From contig NZ_JAGTXB010000016.1 of NCBI RefSeq assembly GCF_018224885.1, forward strand, positions 62,001 to 126,000: a stretch of DNA of 64,000 nucleotides, written 5' to 3'. This document shows positions 15,001 to 24,100 of the stretch, piece after piece. Within the stretch, counting starts at the first letter, position 1. Each line of letters starts with the position of its first letter. Origin of the DNA: Chitinophaga hostae (GTDB lineage: Bacteria; Bacteroidota; Bacteroidia; Chitinophagales; Chitinophagaceae). Position numbers and translations under genes: made by a program. The notes below the pieces were generated by a model. The model searched no databases. It had not been told where the DNA came from and saw nothing but the letters and a program-made list of their open reading frames with translations.

Positions 15001-18000
15001 AACCCGTGATGTTAAACTCTTCGTCCAGGTCTTTTACTTCATCTGCTTTGCTATACGCTGTTTCATACAGTTCTTTCCAGGTGGCTACCTGTCGTAGGTA
15101 CAGCTCCTGTTCTATGCGTAATACCGCCTGCTGATCCGGCACATAATAGCTCACCAGTCTCTTTTCTGCTGCCTGTTGTTCCTTTACCACTACACAACTG
15201 GCCGCTACTGCTTCCAGGTTGTTCAGCGCTCTTTCTATTTCTCCGGGTTCTATTCTGTAGCCACGCAGCTTGATCTGGTCATCCATGCGGCCCAGGTATT
15301 CCACGGTACCATCCGGCAGCCATCTTGCGCGGTCGCCGGTACGGTACAGCTTTGCACCACGCAGCTCACTGAATGGATCGGTTACAAATTTCTCTGCCGT
15401 TAATTCCGGTTGATTCAGATAACCACGGGATACGCCGTCACCACCTACATACAGTTCTCCGGGTGTACCAAGGGGTAGTAACTGCATGGCGTTATCCAGG
15501 ATGTAGGCAGTGCGGTTGCCTAATGGACGGCCAATAGGAATACTTCTGCCGGGAACTACCGCCGTAATATTCCAGGTGAGAGAGAAAGTAGTATTTTCCG
15601 TAGGGCCATAACCGTTAATAATCTGCGTAGCAGGATAAGCGGCACGGAATTTACGGACATGTTCTTCCGATAATTTTTCCCCACCAGCCATCACGGCGGT
15701 TAAGCCTTCAAAAATAGTAATATCATCATCTACCAGCTGATTAAACCAGCTGGCAGTAAACCACATTTTGGTAACACCTCTCTGGCGGATTTCCCGTTTC
15801 AGCAACTGGTTGTCCAGCAACTTTTTTTCCGGACATAGTACCAGCTGACCTCCATTTAGTAACATGCCCCAGTATTCAATGGTAGTGGCATCAAAAGAAG
15901 GGGAACCGGTAGATAATAAAGTGTCTCCGGCGCTCAGTTCCACAAAGTTTCCGCCCCGCGCCAGGCTGGTAACGTTGCGGTGGATTACCATCGCGCCTTT
16001 AGGCCGGCCGGTAGAACCGGAAGTATAAATAACATATGCCAGCGAATCCCGATCAGTGGTTACCGCCAAAGGATGTGCAGGCATAGCTGCAAGTAAGTCC
16101 GGGATGTTGTCTATAAAGATCAGGGTAGCATGCTCAGCTTCCACCGCCAGCAATGCCTGCTGATCGGTAGTGGTTAATACCAGCTTACTACCGGTATCCT
16201 GCAGCATATAAGCAATACGATCTTTAGGATAGGCCGGGTCTACAGGCACATAAGCACCTCCTGCCTTCAGAATGCCCAGGATACTCACCATCAGTTGAAG
16301 TGAACGCTCCATACATAAAGGGACCATTACGCCTTCCTTTACGCCCTGTTTACGCAGGTAATGGGCAACACGGTTCGATTGTTCCTCCAGCTCCCTGTAA
16401 GTGAGCTGCTGCTCTCCAAATGAGACGGCAATTGAATTAGGTGCATGGGCTACTGTTTCTTCAAACAGTGCCGTGATGGTTTTATTCAGCGGATAAGGTA
16501 CCGCAGTATCATTAAAGGTTACCAGCAGCTGATGTGTTTCTTCTGCACTGAGAATATTCAGTGACCCGATTGATTCCGCCGGATTATCCACAGCAGATTG
16601 CAGCAATACCAGGAAATGCTGCACCATACGCTGTATGGTATCCTCCCTGAAAATATCCATGTAATACTCCACATCTACATCAATACCATCCGGACCCTGC
16701 TCCATTGACCAGTGAAGGTCAAACAGACTGGTGGTGCGCACGACTTTTTCGTCCTGCATCACCACGTCTCCCATCGTCAGCTCTTTTGCGGGCGGCACGT
16801 TCTGCAATACAAAAATCACCTGGAATAAAGGATTTTTACTGATATCCCGTTCTCCCATTAACGCTTCTACCACTTTTTCAAAAGGGACTTCCTGGTGCTC
16901 ATAAGCATCCAGCATTGTATTTTTCACCTGCTGCAGGAAATTCACAAAAGTAGGATTGCCACCCAGGTCAGTACGTAATACCAGTGTATTAACAAAGAAA
17001 CCGATGAGACGTTCCATTTCTGTTCGCATCCTGCCGGCTACCACGCCGCCAATACTGATATCTTCCTGGCCACTATACCGGTATAACAATACTTTGAAAG
17101 CTGCCAGCAAAGTCATGTATAAGGTAGCACCATGCTCCTGTGATAATTTCTCCAGCTGTGCTGTCAGTTTCTGATTGATATGAAAAGAAACCAAAGCGCC
17201 GCGGGTACTTTTAACAGCCGGGCGTTCATAATCTGTAGGGAGATTCAATAAGGAAGCACCATCCAGCTGCTTTTTCCAGTAGGCCAGCTTTTTTTCCAGC
17301 ATACCTCCAGCGAGGTATTTACGTTGCCATACAGCATAGTCGGCAAACTGGATATCAAGATCATCCAGTACCGGCTCACGTTTGGTAGCGGCAGCAGTGT
17401 ACAATTCATTCAACTCATTTACCAGGATGGCCGTAGACCAGCCATCGGAGGCAATATGGTGCATTACCAGCACCAGCAGGTATTCATCTGCTTTCAGTTT
17501 TATGAGGTGCGTACGCAGCATATGATCCTCAAACAGGTCAAATGGGATCTGCACCAACTCTTCTATAAAGGTTTGTAAGGCAGCGGGATCTTCATAACCG
17601 GAAGTGCCGTCGATGATATCCAGTTCCCACTTATCTTTTTCCAGCACGCGCTGCCAGGCCTGTCCGTTTTCGAGTTGTATAACTGTACGCAATACTTCGT
17701 GACGGTTTACTACCGTACGCAAGGCATAGTTCAATGCCGCAATATCCAGCTTTCCTTTCAGTCGCATTGCCGCCGGAATATGATATTGTACACTACCTTC
17801 CAGCTGATCAATAAACCATAGACGTTCCTGGCTGAATGACAGTGGTATTGGCCCATCGTCATTGTTGCGGGCTTCCTGTATGCTACCGGAGAAATGTTTC
17901 TCCTGCACGCCGGATTTATGTTTCTTAAAATATTCTATCAGGTAATGCTTGTTGTCTCTTAATTTATCCAGGAAAAAGGCATCAATCTCTTTATCTTCAT

Positions 18001-18103
18001 CCGCCTCTACCAATAAACTATCATTATCATAGGATACTTTTATTCCGCTATCGCTGGCTTCTTCTAACAGATCAATTATTTCGTTCAGATTAAAATCAAA
18101 CAT
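1..18103 (-). CDS. Nonribosomal peptide synthetase, third assembly-line protein (partial, runs off left edge)
   Basis: The frame is open from an ATG at 18103 to the window edge (about 6034 residues, C-terminus missing). Order of domains: TubC-type docking domain (residues 1-62); C (HHIASDGWS near 215); A with an inserted N-methyltransferase (EIGAGTG near 1070); PCP (near 1490); C; A; PCP (near 2550); C; A; PCP (GGDSI, near 3600); epimerization domain (HHLAVDGVSW near 3790); C of the type that follows E (QEGMLFH, HHLLLDGWS); A; PCP (near 5120); second E (near 5305); C of a further module. Specificity residues read by hand: module 1 DAIWMGGTF (Val-like), module 2 DVWHLSLID (the classic Ser code), module 3 DLTKIGHIG (close to the Asp code), module 4 DAFLIGAVI (hydrophobic, unassigned). 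The residues of modules 3 and 4 should be D-configured. It starts 24 nt after the preceding NRPS gene. The Val, Ser and Asp calls rest on family knowledge; the final product is unknown. Confidence 0.95.
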   Translation of the reverse strand, partial: MFDFNLNEIIDLLEEASDSGIKVSYDNDSLLVEADEDKEIDAFFLDKLRDNKHYLIEYFKKHKSGVQEKHFSGSIQEARNNDDGPIPLSFSQERLWFIDQLEGSVQYHIPAAMRLKGKLDIAALNYALRTVVNRHEVLRTVIQLENGQAWQRVLEKDKWELDIIDGTSGYEDPAALQTFIEELVQIPFDLFEDHMLRTHLIKLKADEYLLVLVMHHIASDGWSTAILVNELNELYTAAATKREPVLDDLDIQFADYAVWQRKYLAGGMLEKKLAYWKKQLDGASLLNLPTDYERPAVKSTRGALVSFHINQKLTAQLEKLSQEHGATLYMTLLAAFKVLLYRYSGQEDISIGGVVAGRMRTEMERLIGFFVNTLVLRTDLGGNPTFVNFLQQVKNTMLDAYEHQEVPFEKVVEALMGERDISKNPLFQVIFVLQNVPPAKELTMGDVVMQDEKVVRTTSLFDLHWSMEQGPDGIDVDVEYYMDIFREDTIQRMVQHFLVLLQSAVDNPAESIGSLNILSAEETHQLLVTFNDTAVPYPLNKTITALFEETVAHAPNSIAVSFGEQQLTYRELEEQSNRVAHYLRKQGVKEGVMVPLCMERSLQLMVSILGILKAGGAYVPVDPAYPKDRIAYMLQDTGSKLVLTTTDQQALLAVEAEHATLIFIDNIPDLLAAMPAHPLAVTTDRDSLAYVIYTSGSTGRPKGAMVIHRNVTSLARGGNFVELSAGDTLLSTGSPSFDATTIEYWGMLLNGGQLVLCPEKKLLDNQLLKREIRQRGVTKMWFTASWFNQLVDDDITIFEGLTAVMAGGEKLSEEHVRKFRAAYPATQIINGYGPTENTTFSLTWNITAVVPGRSIPIGRPLGNRTAYILDNAMQLLPLGTPGELYVGGDGVSRGYLNQPELTAEKFVTDPFSELRGAKLYRTGDRARWLPDGTVEYLGRMDDQIKLRGYRIEPGEIERALNNLEAVAASCVVVKEQQAAEKRLVSYYVPDQQAVLRIEQELYLRQVATWKELYETAYSKADEVKDLDEEFNITGWNDSFTGEALLAENMRDWLEDITSVVLATKPRNVLEIGAGTGLIYFQLVGHIEKYIGTDFSQVSTRQLQQHINKGLRRYPETKLNICAAHEVTLEEGETIDTVILNSIVQYFPGAQYMSDVLANAISLLKGKGHIVIGDVRDLRLLPSFKRRLQLDKLQSKTSLREFEWNVDQEVWKEEELCFSPAYFFRLQSLYPEITHVEIQWKQGDYINELTLYRYTVVLSLDIEKPVLQPQWQSWDDIADKSSILSRLSAGNPRIALQHVPNPRLWKERLLEQALSDRTINQVGDLSEYILTPDNDTLAVNELLAAAKAAGYHCRFLLNEDPFKINLLLEQTPFNGFVKSSYSQVTEYTDRVKTNIPLFPDICEVLEKDIRVQLQQRLPEYMVPSAFVALQLLPLTGNGKVDRKFLSAWEDIQRKRLINYVAPTNETEARLAEIWQHLLGMDRVGIQDNFFELGGHSLLATRVVSAVRKELDVELSVKDFFIYPTIALLAGCLQKQEKGAHLPPVVAGPRPANIPLSFGQERLWFIDQLQGTVPYHMPVILRLQGKLDIQGLEYAIRNIVNGHEVLRTVIAPKDGVPWQHIMDKDQWQLTIVPPATDLSDEATLQQFIADLADMPFDLSKDHMLRAHLLMLSENVHILVLNIHHIACDGWSISILVTELVELYCAYTEKRSPILETPEIQYADYALWQRNSFDGAILDEKMAYWSQQLSNVPALDLPTDYTRPAVQQFNGAISWFHIDQELTKQLQQLSNDQGVTLFMTLLTAFNVLLQRYSGQDDICVGSPVSGRTQLEIEGLIGFFLNTIALRTDLSDNPSFTSLLQQVKNTTLNAYEHQQVPFEKIVEQLVKDRDMSRSALFQTMFILQNTPPVPELLLGDLHLSYEELQHKTTLFDITVSLEEQGDGIRGYAEYCTDLFTAERIKQMMKHFEQLLRSIVSAPATKINTLRITTTAEDEQLQAAFNNHVADYPRDKTVIDLFNKQVLLTPDAVAVVAEATQLTYRELNEKTNQLGHYLRKKGVREDRLVPVCLERSAEMIIAILGIQKAGGAYVPIDPEYPEERIRFMLTDIQADILLTDTASAGKLTAITDNISLVSLDAEWDIISKEPVKPVKTALTPQHLAYMIYTSGSTGQPKGVMNEHGGVVNRLLWTQEYFKLDEGDAVLQKTTFCFDVSVWELLWPLIAGARLVFAKPGGHKEAGYLREVIAAHHITTIHFVPSMLDAFLEDIPVNTGESLRRVLCSGEALKPHQVVRFHEKFQTAELYNLYGPTEAAIDVTCWHAPHGLPASGIVPIGKPVANTPLYILDKAGNLAPAGIPGELHIGGIQVARGYLNRPELTAEKFIHHPLFSLTGGRLYRTGDICRWLPDGTLEYLGRIDDQVKIRGFRIELGEIENVLRQSPQVKEAVVLTKTGPDGNKSLIGYIIPDGSFERGEIIAYLRSRLPEYMIPSFFSEINKIPLTANGKADRKALQALPTDLAPQRAYVAPRNEMEQILVDVWQELLQLPRVGVYDNFFELGGHSLLSMRMVAALRNKIAVEATVRSIFLYPVIDQLAAFLQGEAQQIFLPEVKAVKRPARIPLSFSQERLWFIDQLEGSVQYHIPAVLRLRGALDVDALSTALRSVVNRHEVLRTVIRQNDGRGYQYIMDQDKWTLNITDHPAYKGDVSALHAFIKTITDTPFDLSTDHMLRADLVVQGVNEHILIITTHHIASDAWSTGILVKELVAFYVAASTGGEAHLDKMDIQYADYAIWQRTYITGDILDKQLAYWKDNLSGITPLNLPLDYPRPPVISTKGGALGFQLPADLTAQLQQFSRQEGVSLFMTLFTAFNVMLYRYSGQEDICVGSPIAGRTQQEIEGLIGFFINMLALRVDLRDNPSFRTLLHQVKQTTLNAFEHQEVPFEKIVDQVVADNDRSHRPVFQVVFGLQNNVNQPDLQFGDIVLSEETITHTSAKFDLVFSMDEDDDGLNGTVVYCADLFKEATVVRMIAHFQQLLQAVVASPAQHIALLQMLTPAEEQQLLSVKGIYEKEYTKQITFVDLFEAQANRSPDAAAIVFENDSLTYRELNERANCLAHYLRGRRVMTGSLVPVCMERSLDMMVSIMGILKAGGAYVPVEPDFPEERIRFMLEDINASNIITLSKYADRLNANPADIILLDDDWNDIKVNGKDNVPGVTRADQPVYVIYTSGSTGQPKGVVVTHSNLADYIAGLTNTLPVRDCRSFGLVSSMATDLGNTVIFGALANGGTLHIFSKEAVQDTDILYSYLDKHPIDCIKIVPSHWRALCLPDRLLLPEKLLIFGGEALETTVVKSIYATGTACTVVNHYGPTETTIGKLLHIVDREASYGESIPVGKPFSATQVYVLSKELQLCPAGVPGALYIGGEGVAKGYLNNDALTAAKFITDPFNSNARLYSTGDMVKYLPDGNILFMGRVDDQVKIRGYRIELGEIERALNSCATVKQAVVVVKKDHLDNKRLIAYVVAEEDVDKDEILQQLTAQLPDYMVPSLLMVLDYFPLLANGKIDKKALPDPDGQNLETDSYVAPRNEVERTLAGIWETLLGVERVGINDNFFALGGDSIITIQVVSRVRRSGYELQVGDLFDYQTIAMLYAVMSARKGAATALSADQEMQTGSCGLLPVQQWYFEKEGNTPSHFNQSMLFTVDKRIHSSTLSAALMQLVQYHDSLRFKYTYGPGGWEQAYSTTEGMLNVVNLQTESLHELPDMLNTYGNSYQRSIDVTKGNCISAVLFLTPAGDTHNRLLLAIHHLAVDGVSWRILLEDLERLTDGLHRNEPVALGHKSSSYKQWYEALVRYGQTNRLLKQADYWSGMVQQYRPLPADKQYDGVLRINDMESCQVKLGPFFTQKLLQEVPAAYRTEINDILLTALALALNGWTSGDVLIGLEGHGREDIDKGTDVGNTVGWFTSLYPVLLPGNITGDTGALLRNIKEQLRQIPDKGIGFGVLKYINKLAELQGNDPWDITFNYLGQFDTVTRGGKWFAITDETAGAEAGDDYTVRRKIAVNGMVTGGELVLDWGYSNKHYNGATIAALAQQYIAALENIILHTVAQAAKQPLLTPSDYGLGGLVSNTELDHFLDTPLPGNTTRRQEITAMYRLSGLQEGMLFHGLYDNAVDAYTEQFTYLLHQTDIKAFIASWQHLLQQHTILRSAFYHDAFHVPVQCVYRNVELPVTILDYRHLNEAEQEAAWTAHEAEVLQQGVDFTAPPLMRMSLLQLQDDTYRMVWTYHHLLLDGWSMPVLFEELLRTYELLASGKQPEETATDHYEEYIRYLERRDKEEESAYWKAHLAGISNSTLLPFISTTDRTKGQGLYKTTPVVLDAAKTRIITAYAQQQRFTVNTLMQGVWGYLLYRYTGNQQVAYGAIVSGRPDDMPGIERKVGMYINTLPVHITITPEQPITDWLREIQAAQVQSRKYQYTPLRESQRYAGIAGDLFDTLMVYENYPVDEEALAYPWKLQIEQLHVEEHTNYPLSIAIGVGEEITILLQYNTALLSPAYITQISEHFLQVLEYIAQHPAAKTSDIVLLNAEEHERIAVTFNTPALPQTTTGKSAVDLFKERVAIAPYATALVFETQELTYRELDKRSDQLALYLVEKGVQKETLVPVCLERSPEMVIAILGILKAGGGYLPIDPSYPAARISYLLEDSRATMMISSQDVVKLLDIPAHIHLIKTDDDRKAITEQPAIILSTTPAPNDLAYVIYTSGSTGHPKGVMIEHKGLVNLALNMETVLPLKQGTRVLQFSAFGFDASCFEIFSTLLSGGCLVIPHKEDLLSAEKFGEMVRQHQVELLLLPPSYQHTIREELGTIKTIISGGEALNREDTRYFQAKGIRVFNAYGPTENSVITSITDQPLQDDTVVIGKPLANIQVYILDQQGELAPVGVAGEICAGGTGVARGYLYRPTLTTEKFIPDHFSGEPGARLYRTGDLGRWLPDGSIEYLGRIDDQVKIRGYRIEPGEIENALLQSGFVSQAVVLVKADDNGHKRLVAYVVPQGAFEKDQILGSLKDKLPPYMVPALLVSLEKIPVTANGKVDKAALPEPYTLSANTRAILNGEVEQTLAVIWEELLGVKNIGRNDNFFELGGDSIITIQVVGRAKRFGYNLKPKDLFVHQTIAGLAASLAARKEKVVVSEQGTLTGNSGLTPIQHWYLEDETIPKQFFQQLFVGIDKQVSAAVLTTAVQQLLVRHDSLRFTYTRTGDSWQQHYGSYAGDLEVVDLREINSAYYAGSLAAYCDRYQASLRPEEGILVRAVLFLTPAAEAANRLLIVVHHLAVDGVSWQIIQDDLETMVDNLQQNAAVAPTHKTSSYREWQQALVDYGQRKQLLQQREYWQNIVQWYHPLKVDKVYNGALTDKDIDTHEIHLNADLTQLLLQEVPRAYHTEINDVLLAALSAALHAWNGSGVVVGLEGHGREDIAANIDISNTIGWFTSLYPVWLNNSADTAAPALLKAVKEQLRQLPAKGIGYGVLKYINKEEALQGRDPWDITFNYLGQVDAARRSSKWFSGAPEAAGTGAVTDVKIRHKISVNGSVENGELVLNWSYSTLHYNADTIQELAGNYLAQLQQLITHAVAQAGLQPVFTPSDYGLGEIVANAELDQFLDAPYAGGGTRRDHITGLYRLSSLQEGMLFHGLYDGNTGVYMQQLCCALDAPDIAVLKDSWQQLLQHRSVLRSSFFANVFRIPVQCVHAQVTIPFEELDYRHLSATAQEEAWTAYEAADLVKGFDFNTPPLMRIALIRLTDEQYRMVWTFHHLLLDGWSGSVVVEELLQTYELLLAGKKPAVAEEEKYEDYIRYLERRDPEEDMLYWKGYLASVSGGTLLPFISATAERTKGKGTYEVQEMQLTGAKAKQLLSYAQQHRITVNTVIQGVWAYLLYRYTGQQQVTYGVTVSGRPDDLPGVEKRVGMYINTLPFHTTIDREQGISAWLQQIQQQQVQSREHQYTSLNDMQRWMEIPGDLFDNFLAFENYPVSDLLNTHQWKLQMDNIEMRDHANYPLGIAA

Positions 18104-18127
18104 CTGGAATGGTTTAAAAAAGTTGGA

Positions 18128-21100
18128 TTATAAAATAATTTTTCTTTGTTTGGAAGTGGGGGTAACAACCTCCGTTTTATTGATGGCGATATACTTTGCT
18201 AATGCTGCGATGGTGGTCAGCTGAAAGAACGTCCGCACGGATACCTGCAAACCGAACTCCTCATGCACAGTGGCAGCCAGCCGCATAATCAGCAAAGAAT
18301 GCATGCCAATTTCAAAGAGGTTATCGTATATGCTTACACGTTCGGCTTCCAGTAGTTTGGCACAAATAGCTGCCAACCGTTCTTCCCGTTCATTGGTAGG
18401 GGCTACATACATATCTTTCGATACCGGTGCCATATCTGATTCCGGCAATGCCTTCCTGTTAATCTTTCCATTGGCGGAAAGCGGCATCTCCGGTAATATC
18501 ATCCACTGCATCGGGATCATGTATTCCGGCAGTTTTGTTTTCAGGTATGCCAACAGTTCATCTTTATCAAAATTCTCCTGTCCTACTACATAACCTACCA
18601 GTTGCTGTTGGTGATGATGATCTGCTTTAGTGATCGCCACCACTTGTTTTATCATGTCGCTTTTCTCTATCACTCTTTCAATTTCACCCAGCTCAATACG
18701 GTAACCGCGGATCTTCACCTGATCATCTATTCTTCCAAGGTGTACGATAGTGCCATCCGGCAGCCATTTGCCCAAATCGCCGGTACGATACATTGGCACA
18801 AGACCGTTTTCGCTGTAGGGATCTTTCACAAATTTCTCCGCCGTTAATTCCGCCCGGTTAAGATAGCCCCGGCCTACGCCAATACCGGACACACAAATCT
18901 CTCCGGCCACACCCAAGGGACATAGCTGCAGGGAAGTATCCAGAATATGTATATGCAGGTTTTGTATGGGCTTACCTAAAGGAACATTGCTATGCTCCGG
19001 CGTTTCATACATGAAATGATGGGTAATATCATCGGAGGCTTCGGTAGGACCGTAGGCATTTACTACGGGAATGGTCCGATAATTTTTGTGATGGAACCAT
19101 TCCGCCAGTAACTGCCGGGGCACCGTTTCACCGGTTACCAGCAGGTACTGCAAGTGTTGCAGTGCTACTCCCTTTACGGTAGCCAGGATAGCGGAAAGAT
19201 AAGAAGGTACTACCTCCAGGATCGTTACCTTATGCTTTTCCACCGCCTGCATCAGGGCGCCTGGTTCTAAAATGGTATCTGTTGGGTAAATAATCGTATA
19301 GCCACCGCATAACAACGCGGAAAACATCTGCCATACAGAAATATCAAAAGTAAAGGCAGCGGTGAAAGCAACAATAGTATCTGCATTCATCCTGAGATCA
19401 TTTACTTTGGCAAACAAATGATTCAGCATACCGGCATGTTCTATCATAGCGCCTTTAGGCAAACCGGTAGAACCGGAAGTATAGATCACATAAGCCAGCT
19501 GCGATGGCACCGGTAAATTTATCAAAGCAGTAACAGGATACCCACTGATAATAGCACGTTCCTCATCCAGGGAAATAATACGCACAGTATCGCCATTTTG
19601 CAGCTTTTGTTTATCAACGCTGCTGCTGCTGATCACAATATTTGCCTTACTATCGTTCAGCATATATGCGACCCTTTCTTCCGGATAACCCGGATCGATG
19701 GGCAGGTAGGCGCCGCCGGCTTTCATAATACCCAAAATAGCGATGACCATCTCAGGAGAGCGGTCTATGCAAACAGGTACCAGCGAAGTATTATTCACAC
19801 CAGCCCCCCGCAGGTAGTGCGCCAGTTGATTGGAACGCTCATCCAGGGAGGCATAGGTAAATAGCTGGTCTTCCATTACCAGTGCAGTGGCTCCCGGGGT
19901 ACGGCGGGCCTGACTGGTAAACAGGTCAATCAATGTGCTATCGTGAGGGAAATCTACGCTTGTATTGTTAAAGGTAACCAGCTGCTGATACTTTTCCCTA
20001 TCGGTCAGCAAAGGCAAAGTGTTAATTCGTGTATCCGGTAACGTGATAACCGTTTTAAGCAATTGCGTAAAATGCGTCATCAGCTGTGAGATAGTTTCTT
20101 CCCGGAAGATTTCCGTTCCATATTCCACATAACCGGTAAGTCCGTCCGGTCCTTCCTCCATAGACACTACCAGGTCAAACTGGGCAGTATTATATTTTAC
20201 GTCTTCTTTGGTAACGGTCAGGGAACCCAGTTGTACACTATCCACGGCCGGAGTGTTCTGTAATTCGAATAACACCTGGAACAGCGGCGTTCTGCTCAGA
20301 TCCCGATCGGTATTCACTGCCTCTACTATTTTTTCAAATGGTACATCCTGGTGATCATAGGCGGCCAGCGTAGTTTGCTTCACCTGTTGTAACAAGGTGA
20401 TAAACGAAGGGTGCTGACTCAGGTCACTGCGAAGCGCCAGGGTATTGACAAAGAAGCCTATCACCCCTGCTACTTCTTCCGTTGTTCTGCCGGCAATGGA
20501 AGAACCTACACAAATATCTTCCTGGCCACTGTAACGGTAAAGCAATACTTTAAATGCTGTTAGCAGCGTCATAAACAAGGTAACATCCTGTTGCAGCGAA
20601 AACTGCTGTAACTGCTGCGACAATGCAATATCCAGCGTAAACCGCTTTACGGCCCCTTTTGTGCTCTGGATAACAGGCCTGGAAAAATCAGCCGGAAGCT
20701 GCAATACTTCCACCCCTTCCAGTTGTTTTTCCCAGTAAGCCAGTTGCTTGCGCAACCGGTCGCTTTCTGCGATGCTACGTTGCCATATTGCAAAATCCGC
20801 AAACTGAAGGGTTAACGGCTCGAGTACAGCAGGTCGTTTTTGAGTGTAAGCATTGTATAACTCAGCGATGTCGTTGATGAGCAGGGTAACAGACCAGCCA
20901 TCAGTAGAAATGTGATGCTGGGTGATCAGCAGTACATGTTCATCTGCCGACAGGCGGATTAAATTCGCACGTAACATATGATCCCGGGCCAGATCAAAAG
21001 GTGCATTTACCAGTTCTATCAACCGGGCATGCAACAGTTCCGGATCTTTATATTTTTCTCCTGCAATAATATTGAGTTGCCAGCCATCTTCTTCCATTAC

Positions 21101-24100
21101 CTGCTGATAGGGGACGCCATGCTCCTGCCGGATCACAGTACGCAGCGCTTCATGCCTGTTCACCACAGTACTCAGTGCATAAGACAATGCGCCTTCATCC
21201 AATGATCCATTTAACCTGATGACTAATGGAATATGATAAGCAACGCTGCCATTCAGCTGGTCAATGAACCACAAGCGTTCCTGGCTAAATGCCAGCGGAA
21301 TACGTGATGGCCGGTTACCGGCGGCAATAGCCGGCAACAAATTTTCTTTATCCTTACCGATAAGATAGTCTGCCATTTTGGCGATAGTAGGATTTCGGAA
21401 GAAAGCCGTAATACTCAATTCTATACTCAGCGTACCGCGAATAGCTGTTACCACACGGGAGGCCAGCAATGAATGGCCTCCGAGTTCAAAGAAGTTGCTG
21501 TTGGTACTGATCTGTTTTCTTTGTAAAAACCTTTCCCAAATATTTGCCAGTTGTTGTTCTGTTTCATTGGCGGGGGCTACATAAGCCATCACTTCCAGGC
21601 TATCACCCTCCAGTGCCCGCAGTGCTTTTTTATCTGCCTTACCATTGGAGGTGAGCGGAATTTTTTCCAGGGATACCAATTGAGAGGGTATCATGTATGC
21701 CGGCAACCTGCTTTTCAGATAATCTGTCAACGCTGCTTTATCAAAAGCACCCTGCGGTACAATGTATGCTACCAGGTACTTATCGTCCGTTGCTTTTAGC
21801 TGCATTAATACCACTGCCTGTTTTACATCGGGGTATTGCAGCAATATGCTTTCTATTTCGCCTGGCTCAATACGGTGGCCATGTATTTTCACTTGGTCAT
21901 CAATACGGCCCACGTATACCACTGCGCCATCCGGCTGCCGACGTGCAAGGTCGCCTGTACGGTATAGCCTCGCACCAGGCGTATTACTGAAAGGATCCGG
22001 AACAAATTTTTCGACGGTTAAAGCCGGCTTATTCAGATAGCCAAGGGCTACGCCTGCACCGCCTACATACAGTTCTCCGATTACGCCTGCCGGCAATAAT
22101 TGCCCCTCACTGCTGAGGATATATGCGGTACGGTTTCCCAAAGGGTGGCCGATAGGAATGGTACTGCCGGGTTCCACGGTAATTATATTCCACCTGAGGG
22201 AAAAACCGGTATTCTCCGTAGGGCCGTATACGTTAAGAATCTTCGTAGCCGGATATGCTGCCTTGAATTTTTGAATATGTTCTTCAGATATTTTTTCCCC
22301 GCCTACCATCAGCGCATTTAATCCTTTAAATACGCCTATCTCATCATCGACCAACTGGTTAAACCAACTGGTGGTAAAAAACATTTTGGTGACACCCCGC
22401 TGCCAGATTTCCTGTTTAAGTAACTGGTTATCCAACATTTTTTTCTCCGGGTATAGTACCAGTTGTCCGCCATTCAGCAACATACCCCAATACTCAACAG
22501 TGGTAGCATCGAAGGATGGAGAACCGGTAGACAATATAACATCAGCGGCACTCAATTCCACGTAATCACCTCCCATGGCCAGACTGGTAACATTACGATG
22601 CGTCACCATCACTCCTTTGGGCTGACCGGTAGAACCTGAGGTATAAATAATATAAGCAAGAGATTCCGGATTGGTGGAAATGACGAGTTTGGGAATGGGT
22701 GTAGCTGTCAGCAGCTCCATCATTTCATCCACACACACCAGTTCCGTAGCAGGCACTTCTTCCCGCAGCATTAATAATTGTGCGCTGTTAGTGAGTATCA
22801 GCTCAGACCTGGTATCTTCCAGCATATACCGGATGCGGTCTTGGGGATAAGCCGGATCTACAGGTACATACGCGCCTCCGGCCTTTAGTATAGCCAGTAT
22901 GCTGACGATCAGCTGTACAGAACGTTCCATACACAGTGGTACCATGGTACCTTCCTTCACGCCTTTGCTCCGCAGGTACCAGGCCAGCTTATCCGATTGC
23001 TCGTGCAGCTCCCGGTAACTGAGTTGTTCTTCTTCGAAAAGAAGTGCAGTCGCTTCCGGCCTCTGCAATACCTGTTCTTCAAATAAGGCAGTGATGGTTT
23101 TATCCGCAGGATAAGGCACATCGGTCGCATTGAAACTTAACAGCTGCTCTTTTTCACTGCGGCCCAGGATTTCCAATATCCCTACCGGTTGTGCAGGGTT
23201 TTTCACGATAGCTGCCAGCAACGTTTCGTAATGCGAAAACATTTTCCGGACAGTGCTTTCCATGAACAGGTCCGTACTGTATTCCAGGTAGATACTGATC
23301 CCTTCCGGGGATTCTTCTGCAATCCACGTAAGATCAAAAAGACTTGCATTACGGTTCGCCGGTTCTTCAGTGATAACCACATCGCCTATACGAAGTAACG
23401 GCATAGCCGGTACATTCTGCAATACAAATATTGACTGAAACAATGGGTTTTTATTCATATCCCGTTCTTTCACTACCGCTTCCACTACTTTTTCAAAAGG
23501 AGCATCCTCATATTCATATGCATCCAATAACGTATTCTTAACACGTTGTAGTAAGGTGATGAAAGAAGGATTACCACTCACATCGGTGCGCAACGCCAGT
23601 GTATTGACAAAAAAGCCGATCAATGGCTCCAGTTCTGTGCGCATCCTTCCCGCTACCACGCCACCCACACAAATATCTTCCTGTCCGCTGTAGCGGTATA
23701 ACAATACTTTAAACGCCGTTAGCAACACCATGTACAGTGTTGCCTCTTCCTGCTGCGCCAGTTGTCGCAGCGAGGAAGAGAGTACATGATCGATCTTAAA
23801 TTCCACAAAGCCGCCTTTGGTACCGGCCGTAGCAGGACGTTCAAAGTCGGCGGGTATTTCCGCCACCGTTACGCCTTCCAGTTTACTTTTCCAGTGAGCG
23901 ATCTTTTGATCCATTGCTGCACCGGTCAGGTAATTACGCTGCCATACCGCATAGTCTGCATATTGGATGTCCAGCGGCGTATAAACGGCGTCGCGCTTTT
24001 CCACAAAAGCGCTGTAGCCTTCCATCAGCTCATTGATTAATATGGAGGAAGACCATCCATCGGACGCGATATGGTGCATTGTCAGCACCAGTATATATTC